From: CAXMST01 sp038206985
GTDB lineage: Bacteria > Actinomycetota > Thermoleophilia > Solirubrobacterales > 70-9
Length of the DNA: 64,000 nucleotides
Reading direction: 5' to 3'
NCBI GenBank assembly: GCA_038206985.1
Contig: JBBRAH010000007.1
Span: 20,093 to 84,092 of the forward strand
Below, piece by piece: positions 25,111 to 33,664 of this stretch; positions within the stretch are counted from its first letter, which is position 1; every line of letters starts with the position of its first letter. The notes below the pieces were generated by a model, which was given only the letters and a program-made list of their open reading frames with translations, did no database searches and was not told the origin of the DNA. Both the position numbers and the translations under genes were made by a program.

Positions 25111-27428
25111 GAGGCCCTTTGGATCGGTGCGTAGTCGGCCATCAGCTTGCGCTCGCCGCCGCTGCCACTGAAACGGACGATGACCACGTTGCCCGGCTCC
25201 ACGGCCGTGACGATGCCCTGGCCGAAGGAGGCGTGCACGACATCGTCGCCGACCGCGAGCTCCAGGGCGCTGGAGGTCGGCTCAGCCTGGGCGAAGCCAC
25301 CCTGTGGTGAACCGAGGGAGCCGAAGCCCCCGGACCCGCCCGCGCCCCATCCGGTCGAGGGGCCGACGGTCGAGTGGCGCTCGACCAGCCGCTCGGGAAC
25401 CTCGCCGAGGAAGCGCGAGGGAATTCCGTTACCGGCGATTCCGAAGATCGTCCGCCGGCGGGCGTGGGTGAGCGTGAGGCGCTCCCGGGCGCGGGTCATG
25501 CCGACGTAACAGAGCCGTCGCTCTTCCTCGAGCGTGCCCTCGTCGATCGAGCGGGAGTGCGGAAAGAGCCCGTCCTCGCAGCCGATCACGAACACCGCCC
25601 GGTACTCCAGCCCCTTGGCGTTGTGCATCGTCATCAGCGTGACCAGCTGTTCGTCGTCCTCGAGCTTGTCCTGCTCGCTGAACAGCGAGATCTGCTCGAG
25701 GAACTCCTCCAGCGGTGGCTGCTCGCTGTCCCCCTCCAGCTCGCGGTTGGCATCGAACTCAGCCGCCATGCCGACCAGTTCCTGGAGGTTCTCGATCCGG
25801 CCCTCGGACTCGATCGTGCGCTCGGACTCGAGCGCCTCGATGTAGCCGGACTCGCTCAGCATCGACTCGAGCAGCTCCGAGACGCCGGCCCCCTGACCCG
25901 CCTTCTCGACCCGCTCGCTCATGCTCGAGATCAGCTCGGCAAAGCGACCGATGGCCTTGATCGCCGCCGCGCCGAGCCCGGGGACGTTCTCCGGCCGGCT
26001 CGCGACCTCCAGCGGGGTCGCCCCGATCGTGTTGGCGTAGGCGAGCAGGCGGCCCTCGGAGGTCTTGCCGATCCCGCGCCGCGGCGAGTTGATCACCCGC
26101 GCGAGGGAGATCGGATCCTCCGGGTTGACCAGCAGGGTCAGATAGGCGACCGCGTCCTTGACCTCGGCCCGGTCGTAGAACTTGGTGCCGCCGATCACCT
26201 GGTAGGGGACGTCGAAGCGGACCAGGGTGTCCTCGAGCACGCGGCTCTGCGCGTTCATCCGGTAGAAGACCGCGATCTCGGTCCGCGGGATGCCCTCGTC
26301 GGTGACGAGACGGTCGATCTCACCCGCGACCCAGCGCGCCTCCTCGTGCTCGTCCCCCAGCTCGGAGATCACGATCGGATCGCCGGCCGGCGCCTCGGTC
26401 CAGAGATTCTTCTCGAGCCGCTCGCGATTGTGGGAAATCACTCCGTTGGAGGCGTCGAGGATGTTCTGGGTGGAGCGGTAGTTCTGCTCCAGCTTCACCG
26501 ACTCGGCGTCGAAGTCGCGCTCGAAGTCGAGGATGTTGCGGATGTCGGCGGCACGGAAGCCGTAGATCGACTGCGCCTCGTCGCCGACCACGAAGAGGTT
26601 GCCATGTACGCCGCTCAGCAACTGCAGCAGGCGGTACTGGACCCGGTTGGTGTCCTGGTACTCATCGACGAGCGTGTGGCGGAAGGTGCGGGCGTAACGG
26701 TCGCGCAGGTCTTCGAACAGCTCGAGCAGGTTGACGGTGCGCACCAGCAGGTCGTCGAAATCCATCGCGTTGGCCGCGTGCATCTGCTTCTCGTACTCGG
26801 TGTAGGCGTCGGCGACGGTCTCCTCGAAGAAGCTGCCCTGCTCCTCACGGTAGGTGTCGGCATCGCGCAGGCGGTTCTTGGCGCCCGAGATCTGCCCCCG
26901 GATCGAGCGTGGCGGAAAGCGCTTGGGATCGATGTCGAGATCGTCCATGCAGCGCTTCAGCATGCGCCGCGAATCGGCCTCGTCGTAGATCGAGAAGCCG
27001 CGCTTGTAGCCGAGTCGATCGGCGTGCTGGCGCAGGATCCGCGCGCAGGCCGAGTGGAAGGTCATCACCCACATCATGCGAGCGGCGGCGCCGGTCAGTT
27101 GCTGCACCCGGCCTCGCATCTCGTCGGCGGCTTTGTTGGTGAAGGTGATCGCGAGGATCTCGCTGGGCCGGGCCATCCCCGTCGCCAGCAGGTAGGCGAT
27201 CCGGTGGGTCAGAACCCGCGTCTTGCCCGAGCCCGCGCCGGCGATTACCAACAGCGGCCCCTCACCGTGCTCGACCGCCTTGCGCTGGGCGGGGTTGAGA
27301 CCCTCGAGCAGCTGCTCGACCGGGCTGGAGCCCGCGCTCGTGGGCGCGCCGAAGCCGTCGTCGAGGGCCTGTCGGCCGGCATCGGGCTCGTCGTAATCGC
27401 TGATCTCGGTGCTCTCAGACACGGACAC
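25107..27428 (-). CDS. pcrA: ATP-dependent DNA helicase PcrA/UvrD
   Basis: This superfamily 1A 3'-5' helicase acts in nucleotide-excision repair and replication-fork maintenance. Of 773 residues, the Q-motif LNPAQRKAVEHGEGPLL and Walker A IAGAGSGKTR lie near residues 45-75. Motif II LVDEYQDTNR, motif III VVGDEAQSIYGFRAADIRN and motif VI YVGMTRARERLTL follow in order. The C-terminus carries the Tudor-like VGDDVVHASFGQGIVTAVEPG domain that contacts RNA polymerase in PcrA. The start is GTG, and the gene overlaps folD by four bases. Confidence 0.96.
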   Translation of the reverse strand: MSVSESTEISDYDEPDAGRQALDDGFGAPTSAGSSPVEQLLEGLNPAQRKAVEHGEGPLLVIAGAGSGKTRVLTHRIAYLLATGMARPSEILAITFTNKAADEMRGRVQQLTGAAARMMWVMTFHSACARILRQHADRLGYKRGFSIYDEADSRRMLKRCMDDLDIDPKRFPPRSIRGQISGAKNRLRDADTYREEQGSFFEETVADAYTEYEKQMHAANAMDFDDLLVRTVNLLELFEDLRDRYARTFRHTLVDEYQDTNRVQYRLLQLLSGVHGNLFVVGDEAQSIYGFRAADIRNILDFERDFDAESVKLEQNYRSTQNILDASNGVISHNRERLEKNLWTEAPAGDPIVISELGDEHEEARWVAGEIDRLVTDEGIPRTEIAVFYRMNAQSRVLEDTLVRFDVPYQVIGGTKFYDRAEVKDAVAYLTLLVNPEDPISLARVINSPRRGIGKTSEGRLLAYANTIGATPLEVASRPENVPGLGAAAIKAIGRFAELISSMSERVEKAGQGAGVSELLESMLSESGYIEALESERTIESEGRIENLQELVGMAAEFDANRELEGDSEQPPLEEFLEQISLFSEQDKLEDDEQLVTLMTMHNAKGLEYRAVFVIGCEDGLFPHSRSIDEGTLEEERRLCYVGMTRARERLTLTHARRRTIFGIAGNGIPSRFLGEVPERLVERHSTVGPSTGWGAGGSGGFGSLGSPQGGFAQAEPTSSALELAVGDDVVHASFGQGIVTAVEPGNVVIVRFSGSGGERKLMADYAPIQRAS

Positions 27429-27494
27429 CCGAGGATAGCCGTGGCCACGGCGCTCCCGGCGCCGTAACCAAGGTATCTCGGGGCCCCAGCCGTC

Positions 27495-28229
27495 TCAGCC
27501 GCCGGCCGAGGAGGGCCCGCGCCGCGGATGCAGCTCGCGCAGCTCGCCGGTGGCCCGCTCGCCGTCGACCGAGGCGAGCCGCTCCTCCAGCGAAGCGAGC
27601 CGCTCGCTGAGCTTCTTCAGCGCGTCGGAGATCGGATCGGGAAGATGGATCCAGTCGCTGTCGGGCCCCTCGACCCGGCGACCCTCGACCCGGACGGTGT
27701 GGCCGGGGTTGCCGACCACGGTGCTGTTGGGCGGCACGTCCTCGATCACCACCGTGTTGGCACCGACCTTGGCGCCATGACCGACCTGGATCGGGCCGAG
27801 CAGCTTCGCGCCGGAGCCGATCGTTACGTTGTCCTCGACCGTCGGGTGGCGCTTGCCGCGCTGGAAGCCGGTCCCGCCGAGCGTGACGCCCTGGTAGACG
27901 GTCACGCAGCAGCCGATCTCGGCTGTCTCGCCGATCACCACGCCCGAGCCGTGGTCGATGAAGAAGTCGTGGCCGATCCGGGCCGCCGGATGGATCTCTA
28001 CCCCGGTCAACGCGCGTGCGCCGTGCGCGATCAGACGGGGAGCCAGCGGCACGCCGGATTCGTGCAGGGCATGCGCGACGCGGTGGCTGAGGATCGCCTG
28101 GACCCCGGCCCAGGTCGTGAGGATTTCGAACGTCCCCGCCGTGCGGGCGGCCGGGTCGCGGTCGCGCGCGGCTCCGACGTCATCGAGAACCTCGCTGAGC
28201 AATCGGGTGGCGGTACCGAGTCCGAGCAT
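27495..28229 (-). CDS. cysE: serine O-acetyltransferase
   Basis: Acetylates serine with acetyl-CoA for cysteine synthesis. Of 244 residues, the left-handed beta-helix domain (about 78-180) has the signature GHDFFIDHGSGVVIGETAEIG and GVTLGGTGFQRGKRHPTVEDNVTIGSGAKLLG. The C-terminal extension (about 205-230, ALKKLSERLASLEERLASV) has a leucine heptad pattern and may form a coiled coil in place of the usual CysK-binding tail. It is 30 bases downstream of cysK on the same strand. Confidence 0.94.
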   Translation of the reverse strand: MLGLGTATRLLSEVLDDVGAARDRDPAARTAGTFEILTTWAGVQAILSHRVAHALHESGVPLAPRLIAHGARALTGVEIHPAARIGHDFFIDHGSGVVIGETAEIGCCVTVYQGVTLGGTGFQRGKRHPTVEDNVTIGSGAKLLGPIQVGHGAKVGANTVVIEDVPPNSTVVGNPGHTVRVEGRRVEGPDSDWIHLPDPISDALKKLSERLASLEERLASVDGERATGELRELHPRRGPSSAGG

Positions 28230-28259
28230 GCGAGAAGGATAGGCCCCCGGGCCCGGCGC

Positions 28260-29216
28260 TCAGGCCCCGAAGAAGGGCAGTGACATGTAGCGCTCGCCGC
28301 TGTCGCAGAGGATCACGACGATCCGCTTGCCTTTCATCTCCGGGCGGGCGGCGATCTCGATGGCGCCGTGCAGGGCGGCGCCGGCGGAGATACCGATCAG
28401 TAGGCCCTCGCGGGTCGCGGCCAGCGCCGCGGTGCCGACGGCCGACTCGTCCTCGACCGGGATGATCTCGTCCACCACGTCGAGGTCAAGGACCTGGGGC
28501 ACGAAGCCCGCGCCGATGCCCTGGATCCGGTGCGGGCCCGGACTGCAACCGGAAAGCACGGCGGAGCCGGCGGGCTCGACGGCGATCATCCTCAGGCCCG
28601 GGCGCCGGTCCTTCAGGGCACGGCCGATGCCGGTGATCGTGCCGCCGGTGCCGACACCGCAGACGATCGCATCCACCTCGCCGTCGGTATCGCGCCAGAT
28701 CTCCTCCGCCGTCGTCCTCATGTGCACGTCGGGGTTTGCCTGGTTCTCGAACTGCATCGGCATGTAGGCGTTCTCGTGCTCGGCAGCAAGCGAGCGGGCC
28801 AACTCGACCGACTCGTTCATGCCGCCCATCGAGGGCGTCTCGCGGACGACCGCGCCGTAGCTGCGCAGCAGCGCTGAGCGTTCGCGGCTCATTCCCTCGG
28901 GCAGGGTGAGGATGCAGCGATACCCCCGGGCGGCGCAGACCATCGCCAGCGCGATGCCGGTATTGCCGCTGGTCGGCTCGACGATCACCGTGCGACCGGG
29001 CTCGATCCGGCCTTCGGCCTCCGCCGCGTCGATCATCGAGACGCCGATCCGATCCTTGATCGAGCCACCGGGGTTGAACCACTCCAGCTTTCCGACCAGC
29101 TCGGCGCCCAGGTTCTCGCCGAGCCTCGAGAGCTGCACCATCGGCGTATCACCGACGACCGCGGAAGCCTCCGCGGCGATCCTCAGCGTGGTCCCTCTGG
29201 CCGATCCTTGCCCCAT
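28260..29216 (-). CDS. cysK: cysteine synthase A (O-acetylserine sulfhydrylase)
   Basis: This PLP enzyme makes cysteine from O-acetylserine and sulfide. It has 318 residues from the ATG at 29216; a TTG three codons upstream is possible. The PLP-lysine segment is NPGGSIKDRIGVSMI, the substrate loop PTSGNTGIALAMV and the phosphate loop GVGTGGTITGIGRAL, and the C-terminal SGERYMS is intact. It lies upstream of cysE and 38 bases after the DUF4396 gene. An Rrf2-family regulator gene lies further upstream on the same strand. Confidence 0.95.
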   Translation of the reverse strand: MGQGSARGTTLRIAAEASAVVGDTPMVQLSRLGENLGAELVGKLEWFNPGGSIKDRIGVSMIDAAEAEGRIEPGRTVIVEPTSGNTGIALAMVCAARGYRCILTLPEGMSRERSALLRSYGAVVRETPSMGGMNESVELARSLAAEHENAYMPMQFENQANPDVHMRTTAEEIWRDTDGEVDAIVCGVGTGGTITGIGRALKDRRPGLRMIAVEPAGSAVLSGCSPGPHRIQGIGAGFVPQVLDLDVVDEIIPVEDESAVGTAALAATREGLLIGISAGAALHGAIEIAARPEMKGKRIVVILCDSGERYMSLPFFGA

Positions 29217-29254
29217 CCGCGGCAACGCTACCCGGCTGCGGCCCCGGCGGGCTT

Positions 29255-29839
29255 CTAGCCGAGCGCCTCAGCGATCAGTACCGCCGCCCCGAACAACCCC
29301 GCGAGGACGGTTACCGCAGCGACGACCCCGATCGGGGGGCCGCCGTGGATACCGGTCTCGTGGAGCACGGCGTGTCCCTTGCTCCGCGCGATCAGCCAGC
29401 GGTTTACCGGCACCGTCAGCACGCCTGCGACGACCAGCGCCGTGCTCAGGCTGCCCCAGAACAGCAGCGAGCCCAGGCCCGCCTCCATCGCCCCCGGGAT
29501 GGCGAGCATCAAACCGTTGTCGACAATCTCCATCGTCGCGATCGAGAAGGTGTCAGTCGCGAGCGCGATCGGGATCACCGCCGAGAGGGCCATACCCGCC
29601 CGGAGCAGCGGCATGCTCGTCAGGCTGTAGCCGAAGAGGAATGCCAGCCCGACGGCGAGCGCGATCGTTGCCCCGTTCGACCATCCCAGCGCCGTACCCA
29701 GCGCGATGCCGGTGATCTCGCCGATTGCACAGCCTGTCAGGCAGTGGAGGGTTGCGTTGACGGCGAAACCTGTGAGCGCGTGGCCCTCGGTCGGCATCTC
29801 GTGGTGATCGTGGTGGCTGGTGGCCGTCTGGGCTTCCAT
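29255..29839 (-). CDS. DUF4396 membrane protein, His-rich N-terminus
   Basis: This 194-residue protein starts at the ATG at 29839, chosen because GGGAGG lies eight bases upstream; an upstream TTG lacks such a site. A cytoplasmic-looking N-terminus has histidines 9, 10, 12, 13 and 20. It is followed by NATLHCLTGCAIGEITGI, a membrane helix carrying C33 and C37, and four or five more helices. DUF4396 has no proven function known to me. The His/Cys content and a CsoR-like palindrome in its promoter together suggest a metal (copper) or sulfur-related transport or sensing role. That is inference. It is followed by cysK. Confidence 0.8.
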   Translation of the reverse strand: MEAQTATSHHDHHEMPTEGHALTGFAVNATLHCLTGCAIGEITGIALGTALGWSNGATIALAVGLAFLFGYSLTSMPLLRAGMALSAVIPIALATDTFSIATMEIVDNGLMLAIPGAMEAGLGSLLFWGSLSTALVVAGVLTVPVNRWLIARSKGHAVLHETGIHGGPPIGVVAAVTVLAGLFGAAVLIAEALG

Positions 29840-29888
29840 CTGCTTCGCCTCCCGGGCTCGGATTACTTGCAACCGCAGATATCCTAAA

Positions 29889-29918
29889 CATATACCCCCA
29901 GGGGGTATAAACCAGCAA
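29889..29918 (-). promoter_or_regulatory. promoter of DUF4396 gene with CsoR-like operator in its spacer
   Basis: On the minus strand a -35 box TTGCTG (29913-29918) and a -10 box TATATG (29889-29894) are separated by 18 bases. The spacer is filled by a perfect 19-base palindrome, TATACCCCC-A-GGGGGTATA (29891-29909). A-T-ACCCC...GGGGT-A-T repeats of this kind are the known sites of CsoR/RcnR/CstR-family repressors. Binding here would block RNA polymerase. No CsoR-family gene is in the window. Confidence 0.75.
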
Positions 29919-29935
29919 GCGAGAGAAGCTCCCCC

Positions 29936-30337
29936 TCAGATCTGGTAGATCCCGCCGCCGCCTTCCTCGGCTTCCTCGCGCCGTGCGACGTCGGCGATCG
30001 TGGCCGACTCAAAGACACGGCGCAGCGCGTCCACCCCGTCCGCCCAGATGCCGCCGGCCTCCGCCGCCTCGTCACCGACGCGACCGTCAAGAACCTGGAC
30101 GACTTCAAGCACGGTGATCGAATCGGCGTCCCGCGCCAGACGGTATCCCCCCTTGACGCCGCGCTGAGAGGTGAGCAGACCGTTGCGGCGCAGGGTGCTG
30201 AACAGCTGCTCGAGGAACTGAACTGGAATACCACGGCGCTCGGCCACCACGGAGATCGGCACCGGGCGATCGCCGCCGCGCGAGAGCTCGGCCATGCCCA
30301 CCACGGCGTACCTGGATTTCGCAGTCACGGAGATCAT
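29936..30337 (-). CDS. Rrf2-family transcriptional regulator (CymR-like)
   Basis: This 133-residue protein has an N-terminal winged helix-turn-helix, SVTAKSRYAVVGMAELSRG then ISVVAERRGIPVQFLEQLFSTLRRNGLLTSQRGVKGGYRLAR, the classic Rrf2 pattern. It contains no cysteine at all, so it cannot hold the Fe-S cluster of IscR or NsrR. In Bacillus the cysteine-free Rrf2 protein CymR represses cysteine genes in complex with CysK. Here the gene precedes cysK and cysE on the same strand, so a CymR-like role is an attractive inference. It reads divergently from the response-regulator gene across about 100 bases. Confidence 0.88.
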   Translation of the reverse strand: MISVTAKSRYAVVGMAELSRGGDRPVPISVVAERRGIPVQFLEQLFSTLRRNGLLTSQRGVKGGYRLARDADSITVLEVVQVLDGRVGDEAAEAGGIWADGVDALRRVFESATIADVARREEAEEGGGGIYQI

Positions 30338-30435
30338 CGAAGCGTTTGTAACCGATCCGGCGGCGGCGGGCCTCCGACGTCTTCACGCCCGTCCAATACG
30401 ATCCCCCACCCTTTGACTCCTAGAGTGAAGATCCG

Positions 30436-31053
30436 ATGAGCGACGAACTGCCGAGCTGCCTGGCGATCGACACCCACCCGCTCGTCCGGCTCGGGATCCG
30501 GCGGCTGCTCGACTCCTCCTACGAGGTGGAGGAGTTGGCAGATGGCTCCGAGGCCGTGGACCTGCTCAACAGCGTCGGCAACTTCGAGCTCGCGATCGTC
30601 GAGATGCGCTCCGCCGGCGACCACGACATCCCCTCGGGCACCGCCACGATCCGCAACCTGCTGGGAGCACAGCCGGCGCTCGGGATCGTCGCCTACGGGG
30701 GTCCCCCTGAGCGCCACGCGGTGCGTGAGGCACTCGACGCGGGCGCCGATGCCTACGTCACCTCGCGAGCGGTCCCGACGGCTCTGATGAGCGCGGTCGA
30801 GGCCGCCGCCGAGCAGCGCCACTTCCTCGATCCCGCCGCCGGACGCAGCACGGCAGGCAGCACCGTCACCCGCCGCCAGCGCGAGGTCCTGCAGCTCTTC
30901 GCCGACGGACTCTCCACCGCGCAGGTTGCCCGGCGTCTGGCACTGAGTGAGGAGACGGTCCGAACTCACGCCAAAGCCTCGCTGGCGCGCCTCGGCGCTC
31001 GCGATCGCACGCACGCGATCGCGATCGCGATGCGCAGCACCCTTATCGACTAG
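30436..31053 (+). CDS. LuxR/NarL-type regulator with degenerate receiver domain
   Basis: This 205-residue regulator has a receiver-like domain (about 5-125) and a C-terminal LuxR helix-turn-helix (about 145-205, VTRRQREVLQLFADGLSTAQ...SEETVRTHAKASLARLGARD). The phospho-acceptor aspartate position is glutamate (E56 in ELAIVEMRSAG), and the conserved switch lysine after DAGADAYV is replaced by serine (S110). It is therefore a pseudo-receiver, probably not controlled by phosphorylation; Glu may mimic the phosphorylated state. No histidine kinase is adjacent. Its stop overlaps, tail-to-tail, the stop of an HDOD-LuxR gene that also carries a LuxR helix-turn-helix. Confidence 0.88.
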   Translation: MSDELPSCLAIDTHPLVRLGIRRLLDSSYEVEELADGSEAVDLLNSVGNFELAIVEMRSAGDHDIPSGTATIRNLLGAQPALGIVAYGGPPERHAVREALDAGADAYVTSRAVPTALMSAVEAAAEQRHFLDPAAGRSTAGSTVTRRQREVLQLFADGLSTAQVARRLALSEETVRTHAKASLARLGARDRTHAIAIAMRSTLID

Positions 31054-32105
31054 ATCCAGCCACGCTCGCGGGCGACGAGAACCGCCTGGGCGCGGTCGGC
31101 CGCCCCGATCTTGCGGTAGACGTTGTGAAGGTGGGTGCGAACCGTGCTCGCCGAAAGGCCCATCTCGGTGGCGATCTCCTTGTAGACCTTGCCCTCGGCC
31201 AGGCCCCGCAGAGCGTCCACCTCGCGCTTGGAGAGCGGGCACGGCTCCCCCCGGCGCTTGCGCGGCGCCCGGGCGTGTGGGAACTCGTAGACGACCTGAC
31301 GCAGGCGCTCCCCGCTCAGCCCGCAGGCCTCGGCCGCGGAGTTGATCGACTCGCCGGAGACCACGGCGCCCTGGGAGTGATGGACGACGAGGTCGCCGAG
31401 GCGGATGGCCGCGGCGAGTCCGGTCGCCTGCTCCGAATGGTGGCGCTCGATGGCGCTCGCGATCACGCCGGGTAGGCCCCAGCGCCGGGCCAGCACCCCG
31501 CCGACCAGCGTGTGGTCGATGCCGAGCTCCCGGCGCTCACGCTGGGTTCGCTCCTCGGGGGTAATAGTGTCATCGTGGGCGATCGCCGCATAGCCGGGGT
31601 ACAGGCGGGTGAGCACGAGCTGACCGACGTCGTGCAGCAGGGCGGCAGTGGCGAGCTCGTCACGGCCCGGGACATCGCCGAGGTCGGCGACTCGCTCCGC
31701 TGCATGTCGCGTGGCGACGGCGTGGCGCCGGAAGCGCTCCGGCAGCAGCGCCCAGTTACCCACCGACTGGAAGAACTCGTAGGTGTCGAGCTGTCCGGCG
31801 ACGGCGCGCACCCCGGCGGGCGTGAGGGCCTCGACGGCGTCGGGAATGTTGGAGATCCGGCCGCGCGGCCCGCCACCGTTGTTGGCCGCCCGCATCACCG
31901 CAATCGTGATCGCGGTGTCCGACTCGACCAGCTCCGCGATCTCACCCACCGTGGCGCCCTCCCTGGAGGTCAGCTTCGTCACGCGGGTGACCGACTCGCC
32001 GAGCGCAGGCAGGGTATTGATCGCCTCGAAGGCGGCGGACAGCCGGTGGCCACCCTTACCCATGGGCTTTCCCGACTTGGTTGAAGTCTCTGTGGCGGTC
32101 TTCAT
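31050..32105 (-). CDS. HDOD domain fused to LuxR-type helix-turn-helix
   Basis: This 351-residue protein starts at the ATG at 32105; the frame is open further upstream, but that part is low-complexity and unrelated. The N-terminal HDOD domain spans about 15-240. It begins LSAAFEAINTLPALGESVTRVTKL and keeps an HD-like LATAALLHDVGQLVLTRLYPGY and LPGVIASAIERHH. The C-terminal 60 residues are a LuxR helix-turn-helix, LSKREVDALRGLAEGKVYKEIATEMGLSASTVRTHLHNVYRKIGAADRAQAV. HDOD proteins are stress or virulence signal relays, and direct fusion to a DNA-binding domain is uncommon. It probably senses a ligand or protein and binds DNA itself. It is convergent with the pseudo-receiver regulator gene. Confidence 0.88.
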   Translation of the reverse strand: MKTATETSTKSGKPMGKGGHRLSAAFEAINTLPALGESVTRVTKLTSREGATVGEIAELVESDTAITIAVMRAANNGGGPRGRISNIPDAVEALTPAGVRAVAGQLDTYEFFQSVGNWALLPERFRRHAVATRHAAERVADLGDVPGRDELATAALLHDVGQLVLTRLYPGYAAIAHDDTITPEERTQRERRELGIDHTLVGGVLARRWGLPGVIASAIERHHSEQATGLAAAIRLGDLVVHHSQGAVVSGESINSAAEACGLSGERLRQVVYEFPHARAPRKRRGEPCPLSKREVDALRGLAEGKVYKEIATEMGLSASTVRTHLHNVYRKIGAADRAQAVLVARERGWI

Positions 32106-32208
32106 TGAGTTCGAGCCCGGTTCAGCACCTGGTCTGGGCTCTACCCCTTGATCGGCATAAACGCGCCCCGGATTTAGCGCCGAGCCGAATCCGGCGCCAC
32201 CAGCGGCT

Positions 32209-33663
32209 TTAGGCTCCTGCGGATTGCTCGGTCCGCAGGCGCTCGACGGCGCCCTCGATGCGCTCCAGGGAGCGCTCCCGGCCCAGCGCAGACAGCGACT
32301 CGAAGATCCCCGGCGAGATGCTGCCACCGCTGATCGCGACCCTGATCGGCTGCAGAACCTTGCGCGGGCTGAGCTCCTCGCTCTCAAGAAACTTGCGAAG
32401 CGCTGTCTCGAGCGGCTCGGTCTCCCAGGCCTCGACCACGCGCAGAACCTCCAGGCCGCCCGCCAGTGGCTCCAGCACCGACGGCTTCATCACCTTCTTC
32501 CACGCTGCCTCGTCCATGCCGGGCTCGGTGAAGAGAAAGGCGATCAGCGGCCAGACCTCGGTCACCACCTGCGCCTTCTCCTGGACGATCTCGCAGGCGT
32601 AGCGCCGCTCGGGGGGCGAGGCGGCCGCGAACGCCCCAGCCGCCTCGGGGACATCACGCTCCAGATGGTCCCGCAGCCGGCTCTCGTAGGAGCCGAGATC
32701 CTGCTCACGCATGAAGCGACCGTTCATCCAGCGCAACTTCTGCTCGTCGAAGATCGCTGAGGCGCGTCCCACGTCGCCGATCTCGAAGCGCTCGATCAGC
32801 TCGTCGGTGCCCATCAGGGTGGTGTCGTCGTCCGTTCCCCAGCCGAGTAGCGCGATGTAGTTGCGAACCGCCTCGGGCAGGTAGCCCTGCTCGCGCAACT
32901 CCTGGACCGAGGCGGCACCGTGACGCTTGGAGAGCTTCTTACCGTCGGGCCCATGCAGCAGCGGCAGATGCGCGTAGCGGGGCGGCTCGATGCCCAGTGC
33001 CGCGAAGACCAGCAGTTGGCGCGGTGTGTTGGAGAGGTGATCGTCACCGCGGATCACGTCGGTGATCCCCATCTCGGCGTCGTCGACCGCGACGGCGAAG
33101 TTGTAGAGCACCGACCCGTCGCTGCGTGCGATCACCGGATCGTCCTGCAACTCGTTGCGAAAGCGGATCTCGCCCCGGATCAGGTCGGCGACGACCGTCT
33201 CGCCCTCGTCCGGAACCCGGAGCCGGATTGCCGCTCCCTCTGCCTCGAGCCCGGTCAACGCCGTACCGCGGTAGCCGCGACCGTCGTTTGCCTCCTTGTA
33301 GGCCTTGACCTCGGTGGCGGTAGCGGTGTCGCGGTAGGCAAGGTCCGCCTCGAGGAGCTGCGCGAGGCGGGCGCGATGCGAGTCGGCCCGCTCGTACTGG
33401 CTCAGCGGGCCCTCGTCCCAGTCGAGCTCGAGCCAGCGCAGCGCGTCGAGGATCTGCTCAACGTTTGCAGCCGTAGATCGCTCGCGGTCGGTGTCCTCGA
33501 TGCGCAGCACCAGGGAGCCATCGTTGCCCCGCGCCGTGAGCCAGTTATAGAGTGCGGTGCGGGCTCCGCCGATGTGCAGAGCCCCGGTTGGCGATGGGGC
33601 GAACCGGACCCTGGCAGGCCCAGACGACTGTGACTCTGTGGGCTGTGAGAGAGGAGTGCTCAA
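32209..33663 (-). CDS. gltX: glutamyl-tRNA synthetase
   Basis: This class I synthetase charges tRNA-Glu and, in organisms with GatCAB, also tRNA-Gln. It has 484 residues from the TTG at 33663; a GTG at 33690 would add nine. The HIGH motif is RFAPSPTGALHIGGARTALYNWL and KMSKS is KKLSKRHG. The anticodon-binding domain is C-terminal. No glutaminyl-tRNA synthetase is seen here, and gatCAB in the same window supports the indirect Gln-tRNA route. The start is only one base from the ATG of the divergent nfo gene, so each promoter must lie inside the other coding sequence. Confidence 0.95.
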   Translation of the reverse strand: MSTPLSQPTESQSSGPARVRFAPSPTGALHIGGARTALYNWLTARGNDGSLVLRIEDTDRERSTAANVEQILDALRWLELDWDEGPLSQYERADSHRARLAQLLEADLAYRDTATATEVKAYKEANDGRGYRGTALTGLEAEGAAIRLRVPDEGETVVADLIRGEIRFRNELQDDPVIARSDGSVLYNFAVAVDDAEMGITDVIRGDDHLSNTPRQLLVFAALGIEPPRYAHLPLLHGPDGKKLSKRHGAASVQELREQGYLPEAVRNYIALLGWGTDDDTTLMGTDELIERFEIGDVGRASAIFDEQKLRWMNGRFMREQDLGSYESRLRDHLERDVPEAAGAFAAASPPERRYACEIVQEKAQVVTEVWPLIAFLFTEPGMDEAAWKKVMKPSVLEPLAGGLEVLRVVEAWETEPLETALRKFLESEELSPRKVLQPIRVAISGGSISPGIFESLSALGRERSLERIEGAVERLRTEQSAGA

Positions 33664-33664
33664 A

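Noticed and set aside
25374..27467. 697-codon plus-strand open frame opposite pcrA
   Set aside because: The opposite strand encodes a complete helicase with all motifs. This frame has no recognisable domain and is a GC-driven shadow.
30346..30352. TTGTAAC half-site near the Rrf2 gene resembling the ndh operator
   Set aside because: Only one half is present; the other arm is not conserved, so it is probably chance.
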